From Acanthamoeba castellanii str. Neff (taxonomy: Eukaryota > Discosea > Longamoebia > Acanthamoebidae), in contig NW_004457554.1 of the NCBI RefSeq assembly GCF_000313135.1, positions 459,329-523,328 on the forward strand: a DNA stretch of 64,000 nucleotides, given 5' to 3'. Shown one piece after another: positions 34,860 to 45,558 of the stretch; positions within the stretch are counted from its first letter, which is position 1; the number at the start of each line of letters is the position of its first letter. The notes under the pieces are model-generated. The model saw only the letters and a program-made list of their open reading frames with translations. It was not told the origin of the DNA and searched no databases. The position numbers were made by a program, and so were the translations under genes.

Positions 34860-37800
34860 ATGCAAAAAGAGAAATTAAATGAAAAGCAAAAAGGAAACTT
34901 AATTACCCAGAAGAGGGGAGGGACAGGTCCCCCAACAGCGACCAACAGCTTGCGACAGGAAGGGCTGCCAACCGCGACCCAACGACTAGTCGTGGCAGAG
35001 CAAGAAAGGCGCTATCTTGAGGCGCTCATCGCAAAGCTCGCCATGGAAAACGACGACGATTCGTCAACGATCAGTCATTCGGGCGTTGCCAATTCATCGG
35101 GTGATGGAGCAAAGGCCAAGAGGCCGAGAGCCAGCAAATCGCTGCTCGTCTCGTTCAAACCGGGCAGTAGCAGAGACGTGCATCGAGGCACCTCTACCGA
35201 TTCGAGCCTCTACTCGGCGACAACTGGCACCTCTGCGTCATCTTTGGCCAATCGGCAGCAACAGCAGCGAGTAGCGGCGCCATCTCTGCCTTATTCCTCG
35301 TCCACGTCTTCCCTTTCGTCTCTTCAGCACCAGCCGTCTTCGCCCTCGGTACGCGATCGTTCGCCTTCCTTCTCGTCCGGCAGCCAACGCGAACATACGC
35401 TACGCCGCAGCCGATCCAATTCGAACATCACCAGCTGCATCCCTGCAGCCTCGCGCCAAGAGGATTGGATTTGGAAGCGACCTCCGCCTCTTCGGCTTCC
35501 TCCTCTACATTGGCCGCCGCGGCCAAGGGCGGCGACGCGGCCGCCCGCAACCAGTTGCTCCTGGCCTCCCTCATCGACCCACCGCCCGAGGACGAAGAGG
35601 AGATGGTCTTCCTGCCACACGAGAAGCCCTCTTCTCGCCCCGGGGTACGTCTTGTTGCCTCCTCTGCTCTCTTTTGTAGCCAACTGTGGGCACGTTCTTG
35701 GTGACGACGATGATGCTCTCCTCGAGCGCTGGCGTCCGCCTGACGATGGTGATGGTGGTGATGATGTGTTTTTCCCCCAAGGGCGCGTCGGCACGTCCGT
35801 CGCCGGGCTCGTCGCTGGAGGCGATCGCCAAGGACAGGCACTATGCCAAAGGCGAGAAGGTGCCGTTCGACGAGGACCGCGAACACGAATTCAAGCAACT
35901 CCACAATGGTGCCGCCACCGTGTTTTCACCCAAACAGCACTCCTTGCAGCCGTTTCGCTCACATGTCCGCACGCACACGCGCGGCACACGCACACGACGC
36001 AACACACACACACACACACACACTCGCAGTCGACAAGCCGGTGAAGAGGATCGCAGACTACTGTGGAAAGTATATTAACGCCTTCCTCAACACCAACGGC
36101 GGCGTGTGCTACTTCGGCATCGACGACGATGGCGTAGTCTACGGCGTTCATCTTTCCCGGTCGGACAGGGACGCAATTCGTCTTCACGTGGACGGCATCG
36201 TCGAGTCATTTTGGCCCGCGGTCGACACGCGCACGTGTGCCATCGTGTTTGTGCCCGTGGCCGATCCCTGGTACGCTGCCGGCCACTCCACACTCATTCA
36301 CTAGCGGCTGGCGGGCTTTTTATTTACACATTTTCATTTGTACGTTTCACCGTTGTTGTGCACAGCCCCAAGGACACGTTCGTGATGGAGCTGCACGTGT
36401 CCAAGGGTACGGCGCCGGTGTATCTGATGAGCAAGAACAAGCCCACGGCCTACATGCGACGCTCGGGGAGCATCTACCAGATGTCCATGGAGATGATCCT
36501 CCAGCGCATGAACTTCACCATGGGCTCCTCCGGCTCCGTGTTCCAGCCGCTCCAGAGTACACGCCTTCGGATGATTGCCTTTCACTTAATCAACTGGCGC
36601 CCCTTGGGCTAACCCTTCTTCTTCTTCTTCTTCTTCTTCTTCCTTCTTCTTCTTCTCTTCTTCTTCTTCTTCTTCTCGTTACAGATACGCTGACGTACAA
36701 GCTGGGGAATGTGCCCAGGAATTTTGTGGGTCGTCAGACCGAGCTGGAAGAGATACTCGACCAGGTCGAGGGCAGCGAAGACCACGTCAAGGTGGTCTCC
36801 CTCTACGGCCAAGGCGGCGTGGGCAAGACCACGCTCTCCAGGTGTGTGTGTGTGTGGTGTCGTGTGTGTGGTGTCGTGTCGTGTGTGTGTGGTGTTTGCT
36901 TGTGCCCACTTAGTAACGTTTTATTCAATTATTTTATCTGTACAGGCGCATCGCTGCGGCTATGGCTTCGGCCTATCCCGATGGTCAGTTCTGCATTCAA
37001 CTGAACGGTTCCACGCCAAACCCCATCAAGGTGCGCCGCCGCTGACCTGCGATTTTTTGTCGTCGTCATCGTCTCTGCTGCTGTTTGCTCGCCGGTATGA
37101 GACAAAATGTTGACACGTAACGTTTTCCAGACCTACGACGCCATGCTCTACGCGATCCGAGCATTTCATCCCTCGATCACCATGCCCTCTTCGCCGACCG
37201 AGGTCGAGGGCTACTACCTGTCCTGCTTCAACCAAAAGCGCTCCGTGCTGCTTCTGGACGACGCCGGAAGCAAAGAGCAGGTACGCCCCGGGTTGCTCTC
37301 ATGCGGCGGCTCGTACCCGCGCATTTGCCTGAATCATCGATTTGCCTGACATGTGTGTGCTGTGCTGATTTCAGGTGCTGTCGCTGCTCCCGAAATCGAC
37401 GTGTCTGGTGATCGTCACATCGCGTCGGAGCCTGGGCCTCGATGTAGAGATTGGGGCCGTGTGCGTGAAGAAGCTCGGCAAGCTGTCGCTGCCCGAGGCC
37501 ATCGCCATGGTGCAGCAGATGACCCGCGGCAAGGTCACCGAAGAGCAGGCGGCGCAGCTGGCCCAGCTGTGCGGCTACCTGCCGCTGGCCGTGCAGGTGG
37601 TGAGCGCCACCCTGGCCAAGCAGTCCAACCTCCGGCCGGAGGCCATGATCCAGCGACTAACCGAAAACAAGGTACCCAATTTTTTATATTATTTTATTTT
37701 ACACAATAATATTTAAAGCATATTTCTTTATTTTAAATCGGTTTTTTTAATGGATATGTAGAATATGAGCTGACGTCTTGTTTTCTGGTGGCTGCAGGGT

Positions 37801-40800
37801 GAGATCTTGCGACTGGAGGGCAACACGCTCGAGCTGTGCATCAAGGCCTCGTTCGAGTTGCTGTCGCCGCGCCTGCAGCACCTCTTCCTGCCGCTCTCCA
37901 TCTTCCCCGGCAGCTTTGACGAGGAGGCCGCGGCGCACGTGCTGGACGTGGACGCGCAGACCGCGCAGGAGGCCCTGTCCGAGTTCCTCACCAACAGCTT
38001 GCTGGAGCACAACCCGGTGACGTGGCGCTATCACCTCCACTTCACCGTCCGCGTCTTCTCCACCGTGCTTGCCCAGAAAATCGAACAAGAACAATCACCA
38101 ACCGCCAAATCAGGTGCGCCCGCCTCCCGTGCGTGCGTGTGTGTGTGTGTCATGCGTCGTGTGTCTCATGTGCGTGACATATAGATATGGGCAGCAGCGG
38201 CGAGGTGCTGGCGGGACTGGGCGACGAGATGGTGGTGAAGTTTGCGCTGTGGAAGGAGCGCTTCGTGCTGCACTACCACGACCTCATAAAGCGGTTCCAG
38301 ACTCTCTACAAGCGCGGCGGTGACTACATCCTCTCCGGCCTCGAGCTCTTCGATCAGAACAAGCACAATTTCGAAGAGGCCATGCGACTCTCCATCACAG
38401 AACTGGTAAGCAGCTGTTATTTTTTTATTCTTTTATTTATTGTTTTTGATAATCACGTTTATAAGTGTTTATATGTTATTGCTGAATTTTAATATTACAT
38501 ATTAATCCTACCGCGTGTGAGCAGAAACGATACAGCCTCTTCTGCTCGTTCGCGAGGGCGGGGCAGGACATCTTCCGCGCCCGCTTCAATCAGTCGAAGC
38601 TCATGGAGCTCTACCGCGACTTCCTCACCGCCGCCAAGCCCGAGTTGATCGTGACCCACCGCCGGGGCCGGGGCCGCGGAGTCGCAGGTCCTCGCGGCCG
38701 CAGCGGGCAGGCCGTGCTCAGCAAGGCGGTCAACGCCGAGGACGATGACCAAGAACAGGAGCAGGACTATCAGGACATCGACGACGCCGACTATGTGAGC
38801 GCCAGCCCCAACGCGACGGGCGGCAAGACGTCGCGCCGGGCCTCGCTCAGCACCGGCGCCGCCGCCGCCGCCGCAGCTGCCGCCGGCGAGAACTCGAGCG
38901 AAAGCGAAAGCGAGCTGGTCGAAGACGACGACCTCGTGTTCGTGCTGAACGAGCTCGGCCAGGCCTTCGCCGCGCAGGGCCAGTACCACACGGCCGAGGC
39001 CTACTATCATCACGCCCTCCGCATCTCCGAAAAGCACTCGGCCAGCAACGGCGCGGCGGACGACGCCACTGCCACTGCCTTCAGTGCCGCTGGACCGTCG
39101 GCCGACGATATTGGGAGCGCCACCGGCGACGCAGTGGAGACCACGCCGGCGGCGACGACCTGCGAGTCCGCGCCCATTCCGATCCCGCGGGCCAATTCGG
39201 ACTTTGCGTCGACGGCGTCGTCATCGGCCGCATCGGCGTCGCCGCCGCTCGGGCGGGCCGCCGGTTCGTGGTTGGCCCCCGCGTTGGCGTCGCCGATCTC
39301 ACTGGCAACTGAGCACGAGACCAAACGCTGGAGACGCAACCTGGCCACCACACTCCACAACCTGGGCAAACTCTACGGCGAACAGTGCAGGTTAGTTTGC
39401 CTGTGTGTGTGTGCGTGTGCGTGTGCGGTTGTGTGGTGCGCGTGTGCTGCATTTAATGACATGTCTCCTGTGCAGCTACACTGCGGCAGTCGAGCACCTG
39501 CAGCGAGCACTGGACCTGCGGCAGCTGATGTGCGGCCGCGATGTCAGCGAGGGGCGAAAACCGCGCGGACAGGAGACCGAAGGCAAGAAGCGCATGCGCC
39601 GGGGCATGGAAGACCGGGAGATGGTCGGCGAGAGCATGCTCGCCCTGGGCGCCTGCTACACCCAGCTCGGTACCTATCTTTTTTTAAGTATTCTTTTCTT
39701 GGTATTTATAAGAACAATATTTACTATTCATGCCTTTGTTATTTATGTCTTTGTTATTTCATTTGGCCAAATATAATAACCTTATTATTGGCAGGCAAGT
39801 ACGATGAAGCGGAGCGACAGTTCAAGGCGGTGCTGAGCCTGTACCGGCCGACCACGTCGTCGCCGCTCATCAACGCCATCACGCGCCTGTCGCCGCCCAG
39901 CGAGCTGATCTCGGGCTCGTCCCTCGCGTCGACGCCGCCGTCCCTCGCGTCCGTCATGGCGGCCGGCCTGCCCGCCAACCTCGACCAAGAGATCGAGGTC
40001 GACGAGGAAATGGAGCGACAGCGACTACGCGACGAGCTCAAGCTCAGCAAACTCGGCTCCACTGACTCTCACGGCCTGCAGGTGCGTGTCGTGTGCCGTG
40101 AGTGTCGTGTGTGTCATGTGTGTCGTGTGTGTAGTTGGTGCTGATGGCTGTGGTCAGGTGGCGGCGTGCTTGGACCACCTGGGCGCGCTCCTGACGATCC
40201 GCGGCAAGTACATGGAGGCCTTCTCGCTCCACTCGACCTCGCTCGGCATGAAGCAGAAGCTTCTGGGCTCGAGGTATGCCCGTCTCCATTCCACCACTCC
40301 CCCCGACTGCCAAACGTGTTGCATTAACTTACATTCCTGTGCGCGTGCGTGGCAGTCATTTGGAGGTCGCCCGTACCCGCCACTATCTGGCCAAGGTGCT
40401 CGGGCTCGCCGGTAGATACAAGGAAGCGATTCAGGTAACGCACGACACGCACACGCACGACACGCACACGCACGACACGCACACGTCGGTAACTGACTAT
40501 ACCTGGTGCATATGGAATAGGAATACGAGGTGTCGCTCCGCATCAGGGAAGACTGCCTTGGGCCGAGCCACCCCCTCGTGGCCAATTCCCTCCGTCACAT
40601 CGCCTTCCTCCATTTCTACACCGGCGAATACGCGCAAGCCGAGGTATGCTTGCTTCCACCGCCTCTCAACCAACCAACCAACCAACCAACCAACCAACCA
40701 ACCAACCGTTTCTCTCGCTGGGTGATGCAGAAAATGTATGCCAAGGCACTCAAGATGCTGAAGGACGTGTTCGATCGTCCGCACCTCGAAGTCGCCATCG

Positions 40801-43311
40801 GTACACCACCGAGCCCTGCGCATGTAGCACACATTTGGCCAATGCGCTGACGACACGACACGACACGACACGACACGACACGACACGACACACGACACAC
40901 GACACACGACACACGACACACGACACACGACACACGACACATGCTTGACATCCATGGCAATGTAGTGCTGAACGATCTGGGCCTTATCTACAACCACCAG
41001 TCGCGCTACGCCAAGAGCCAGCCGCTGCTGCGACACTCGCTCGCCATCCGCAAGAAGCTGCTGGGCAAGCGCCACCCGTACATCGCCGTCGTGTTCAACA
41101 ACCTGGGCAACATGTACCGCAAGCAGCGCAACTACGAGAGCGCCGAGAAGTACCTCCTGAAGGCCCTCGCCATCCGCGAGAACTGCTTCGGCAAGGAGCA
41201 CCCCGAGGTCGCCCGAAGCCTCCACAACATCGCCGCCCTGCGGGTACCTTCTTCGCTTCTTTCTCCTTCTCTTTCGCCTTCGTTTTCGTTCTTTGTTACA
41301 ATGGACGCTTACCTGTGTGTCGTGTGTCGTGTGCGGTGCTGTGCGCGGTGAGCGCAGATGGCTCAGAAGAGGTACCCGGAGGCGCAGGCGCTGTTCCAGC
41401 GGTCGTTGGAGGTTCGGTCGAAGGTGCTGGGCCACTTCCACCCGGAGCTCTCGGCCGTCCACAACGCCATCGGCAACCTCCACGAGTGCCAGAAGGACCT
41501 CACCGGGGCCATCGCTCACTACAACGTCGCCCTGCAGCTCAATCGCAAGGTGCCACTCTTCGCCTCTGTATTTTATTATTCGCTTCTTTTTTTTTGTGGG
41601 TTGTTTGTTTTGGCTTTTTTATGTTTTTTTTTCCAGTTTTTAAGTGCGTCCTGTCTGACACGTCTCGGCGCAGGCATTTGGAGACTACCACCCGTCGATA
41701 TCCACCAACTACTACAAGCTGGGCAACTGCTACCGCCTCATGAAAAGGTTTGCTCACACGACACACACGACACACACGACACACACGACACACACGACAC
41801 ACACGACACACACGACACACACGACACACACGACACACACGACACACACGACACACACGACACACACGACACACACGACACACACGACACACACGACACA
41901 CACGACACACACGACACACACGACACACACGACACACACGACACACACGACACACACGACACACACGACACACACGACACACACGACACACACGACACAC
42001 ACGACACACACGTACCCCACGCACTAATCGTGGAGTCTGCTCTCGCGCATGGCCTGCCAGGTACGCCGAGGCGGAGCCGATGCTGCAGGCGTCGCGTGAT
42101 GTGTGCTTCCGCTGCTTCGGCGAGGAGGAGGACCACACCAACGGCGGCGGCCTGGGCCAACCATCGCGGGTCTCGCGCGACCACCGCATCACCCCCGGCC
42201 ACGAGCGCATCCTCCAAAGCGACGTATGTCGCCTCCTCCCCCCCCCATTAGTACCGGTTTGCATTCGCTTCTTTACGTTCCATGATTGACGCGTGTGCTG
42301 TGTGCGGTGGCGCGTGTGCGGTGGGCGCGTGTGTCGTCGACAACAGGACACGCTGCAAAAGTTCTACAAGGAGTGGGCCGAGTACATCGTTTTGCAGTCG
42401 CGCGAGAAGCGACGGCTCGAGGACAAGGCCGCCGCCGCCGCAGCCTCCGACGCCTCTGCGTCGCAGGCATCCCCGCCCGCTGCAGTCGATGACGAGGCCG
42501 CCGCCGCCGCCGAAGCCGAGGCCGACCGCCAGCGCCTCAAGGAGGCCCGCAGGCGGCGCCGCGAGCGCCGCCGGCAGATGAAGCGCGAGGGCACCTGGGT
42601 CGAGGGCCAGGAGCTGGACGATGAGGCCGACTGGTACTACGCCGCGCAGGACGCGGAGGAGGCCAAGGAGGACGAGAAGTTCAAGCGGTGCATCGAGGTG
42701 CTGAAGCGCATGGGCCGCGAGGAGGACCTGGCCGAGGTCATGCGCATCGAGCAGCGGCTCCACAAGCTGCGCGAGCACCGGCGCCAGCGGCTCGAGAAGG
42801 AGCGCACCGAGCGCGACGCACAGCGCAAGGCCAGTGGTGGCGGCGATGCGAAGGCCAAGGCCGAGCGCTACAGCGAGAGCGAGAGCGAAAGCGACACGAG
42901 CGAGGGCGAGGCCGCGGCCAAAAAGAAAGCGGAGGAGGTGAACAAAGCGACGGCAGAGACGGCGGACAAACACGCGGGCAAGGTGAAGCTGAAGAAGCTG
43001 ACCAAGAACCAGAGGAAGCAGCTCATGGCCCTGAAGCTGGCCGCCAAGGCAGGTGGGGCCGGCGGCGAAGCGAAGCTGAAGCCACCAGCGAGCACGCCCA
43101 GCACAAGAAGCGAAAATGGAACGACGAGCAGCAGCCGACCGATCGAGCAGAATACGGGGCGGGGCCGCACCAGCACCACCACCGCCAGCAGCAGCAGCAG
43201 CAGCACGCAGTGGTGGTCATCACGGTGCGCCATCTGGTGGCCCTCGTGCTGGCCCTCGTAACGCTCCCCGTCTCCCTCCTTGCCCTCTACCTCTACTTCA
43301 TCTCCTCCTAA
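34860..43311 (+). CDS. NLR-like STAND ATPase: AlbA_2 + NB-ARC + winged helix + TPR + transmembrane tail
   Basis: A very large gene of about 20 exons. After a Ser-rich disordered start (ATG 34860, alternative 35043), an AlbA_2/Schlafen-type domain appears: DREHEFKQLHN, INAFLNTNGGVCYFGIDDD, then the strand YLMSKNKPTAYMRRSGS. The NB-ARC follows: VPRNFVGRQTELEEI, P-loop SLYGQGGVGKTTLS, Walker B RSVLLLDDAG, sensor LVIVTSRRS, GLPL-type LCGYLPLAVQVVSATLA, and a winged helix (LFLPLSIFPGSFDEEAA). A flexible region and about eight TPRs follow (AQGQYHTAEAYYHHALRI, NNLGNMYRKQRNYESAEK, LLKALAIRENCFGKEHPEVA). A charged coiled segment and a hydrophobic C-terminal helix (VRHLVALVLALVTLPVSLLA) end it at 43311. 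Frames near 35380-35460 and 43000-43150 need short introns I could not fix. The layout is a nucleotide-switch sensor with repeat ligand domain; the membrane tail suggests organelle or surface placement. Confidence 0.82.
36609..36676 (+). repeat. (TTC)n pyrimidine tract in NLR-like gene intron
   Basis: An uninterrupted run of ttc triplets with a few ttcc and tctc changes directly precedes the acceptor of the exon that opens the NB-ARC. It is a long version of a polypyrimidine tract. Confidence 0.85.
40672..40708 (+). repeat. (AACC)n microsatellite in NLR-like gene intron
   Basis: About nine copies of aacc lie in a short intron between two TPR exons. Confidence 0.9.
40850..40940 (+). repeat. 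Adjacent (CACGA)n and (CACACGA)n arrays in NLR-like gene intron
   Basis: The first half has a 5-bp period and the second half a 7-bp period; the change happens once, near 40888. Both lie in the intron before the exon starting VLNDLGLIYNHQ. Confidence 0.9.
41756..42012 (+). repeat. Perfect 9-bp (CACACACGA)n minisatellite, about 28 copies
   Basis: An essentially perfect array of about 257 bp fills the intron between the TPR exon ending GNCYRLMKR (donor GTTTGC) and the one starting YAEAEPML. As the unit is a multiple of three and has no stop in any frame, all six frames stay open through it, giving repeats such as DTH, HTT, RHT and VCV. It is the longest array in the window. Confidence 0.95.
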
Positions 43312-43439
43312 TAAGCAAGACTTTTTTTAAATTATCACTAATTGACCACCAAACCAGCTCCAACCGTTCAAGCTTCTTCTTTGTTTGGTGCGAAAGCTGG
43401 ACATCACAAGACAAGGTCTCTCTCTCTCTCTCTTGTTCA

Positions 43440-45199
43440 TCAGATGAAGAGCAGCTCCTGTTCGCTCAACAGGTTGGCCCAGCAGCCGCGGTAGAGCCCC
43501 TGTTGTGAAATGCACGCACGAGTGAGGCCACGCTCGCTGGAGAGAGAGAGAGAGAGGGGGGCTTTGGGCACCTTGAGGCCTTCGGCGGCCCACACCTTCC
43601 TGGCGCAGTCGACCACGCCGGAATACTGCGTCGGGTAGACCACCATCTGCGTGGTGAGCACATCGAGCGGAACGTAGAGCAGGCACGCCAACGCCGTCCT
43701 GCGTGCGTGTGCGGTGTCGTGTGCGTGTGCGGTCACGTGAGCAACTCTTTCAAAACAAAACAAAAGCAAAGCAAAAGCAAAACAATTCAGCAATTTTAAT
43801 AAACAAAAGATGGGAGGTGCGTACGAGGTGAAGGAGAGGCCGTATTTGATGAAGCGCTTGGCCGAGAAGAGGGAGCTGTTCTCCGCCTCCCACTCGTCCT
43901 CGTTCTCCTCGTCCTCCTCGGGCACCAGCTGGAGGTAGTGGTAGAGCTTGGTCTCCAGGAACGGCGCCAGATCGATGATGCTGTACTTGGCCACGTTCAG
44001 CGCCTGCCACCGCCGCACTCACCGTCAGGCTCACAAACACACGCACATCGCACACACCACCGCACACACACACACACCGCACACATCACCGCACACGCAC
44101 ACCGCACACACGCGCGAGAGGGGCGTACGAGGGCGTTCCAGAAGCCGTTGCGATTGTAGGCGAGGTCGCGGAAGAACTGGCCGGTGCCCGGCCACCGGTG
44201 GGTGGCCAGGAGGATGGGCGCCACCGCGAAGAACGGATAGAAGAACACCCCCGTCAACAGCTTACCTGTCGTGTCGTGTCGTGTCGTGTCGTTGGTCGTG
44301 TCGTGTCGTGTCGTGTCGTGTCGTGTCGTGTCGTTGGTCGTGTCGTGAGCGCAAGAGAAAGAAGGGAAGCGAGAGAGAGAAAGAGAGATGGTGTACCAGC
44401 GAAGACGGCGAGCTGCTTGCGGGAGACGCCGTAGATGGTGGGCTTCTCGTGCTCGTGCCACTCGTCCACCGTCGGGATGTGCCCCGAATCAAAGTACACT
44501 GCGCCGCCGCCACGCATGTCGTGTCGTGTCGTGTTGTCAGCCACACGACACACACGACACACGACACACACACACGCGCACGACACACGACACGCGCGTA
44601 CTGCTGACACCGCCGGAGAAGAGGCCGGCCACGACCTCGGACATGCCGATGAAGGCGCTGGTGCCCAGCACGTACTTCCACGAGTCGGCCGACGAAGACG
44701 AAGGCGAGATGAGGGACTTGACCTCGTGGGCGAGCGAGTGCTGCGGGTGGCCCAGCGGGCGGGCGGCCTGGCGTAGCGAGACGAGCCTGAGGGGCAGATT
44801 GAAGGCCAGATTGGCACCAAATTCGCAGGCGATGCGACGGGCGAGGTAGAGCAAGACATCGGTGGTGCCCACATCGCCATCCTCGTAGTCATCGAGTTCC
44901 TCATCGAATCCACCGCCGCCGCCGCTGGCCGGGGGCATGAATCCACGACCGCTCAGGCGCTCGCGACGCGAGATGCGACGTTCGCCCGATGCCTGCATGG
45001 ATGCGGCAGGGCCGCTGGGGGCCGAGGTGGAGAGGCTCGATGCGCGCCTCTGTCTTCGGGGCGCGGTGGGAGATGATGATGAGGATGATGTGGATCCCGA
45101 CGAATCCGAGTGGGAGGAGGAGAGATTGGGCTGCTCGGCCGCAGCCTCGGCCTCAGCGGCCCTTAACGAATGCGGCGCCTGATATTCGATATCGCTCAT
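43440..45199 (-). CDS. Mitochondrial-carrier-like membrane protein (SLC25A46/Mtch-type, divergent)
   Basis: The start at 45199 is followed by a Ser/acidic disordered region of about 100 residues, then membrane segments: YLARRIACEFGANLAFNLPL, WKYVLGTSAFIGMSEVVAGL, LLTGVFFYPFFAVAPILLAT, FIKYGLSFTS. The last carrier repeat reads ACLLYVPLDVLTTQMVVYP, then CARKVWAAEGL and GLYRGCWANLL, ending LSEQELLFI at 43440. The usual PxDxxK/R signature is PLDVLTT, lacking the basic residue, as in outer-membrane carrier relatives (SLC25A46, Mtch, Ugo1), which act in mitochondrial dynamics and protein insertion rather than in metabolite exchange. Outer-membrane location is an inference. Five introns interrupt it, one with (GTGTC)n arrays. 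Confidence 0.75.
44265..44346 (+). repeat. (GTGTC)n array with GTTGGTC interruptions, carrier-like gene intron
   Basis: Runs of gtgtc are interrupted twice by gttggtc, much like the array at 9421-9505. It lies in an intron of the carrier-like gene. Confidence 0.85.
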
Positions 45200-45558
45200 T
45201 CTCAATTCTGTTGGGGTCGCTTTTGGCAAGTTCGATCCGAAGAAGAAGAAGTAGAAGAAGAAGATCTGTCTGCTCTCGTAATTGAAAAGGCACCAAAACC
45301 TGGTGGAGCGACAGATTCGCAGTTCCTGTCCCTCAAAGAAAATGGAGGAAACGAATTCAACCAATAAATAACAAATAACAATAAATCAATCAAATCGTTT
45401 AAATTGACAGGACTTAATTATGTTGAAGGATTGATTGATGATCGGCCTCGATCCATCCGAGGCCATTACAAATTATTTTGTAAGTACATGTGATGTGGAG
45501 AAGGGGAAGATCGCAATAAGAAAGATGGGCGAGTAGTGGGGGGGGGGGCTAGAGTTGC
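45200..45558. other. Intergenic region between carrier-like and CH-domain genes
   Basis: This AT-rich 359-bp stretch holds the upstream region of the carrier-like gene and the 3' flank of the CH-domain gene. I see no supported gene. Confidence 0.45.

Noticed and set aside
41756..42012. CRISPR-like array
   Set aside because: Repeats are directly adjacent and 9 bp long with no unique spacers, in a eukaryotic intron.
41740..42351. Long frames on both strands over the 9-bp array (poly DTH, VCV, VSC)
   Set aside because: They exist only because the repeat has no stops. The flanking exons splice across it with agreeing phase and continue the TPR.
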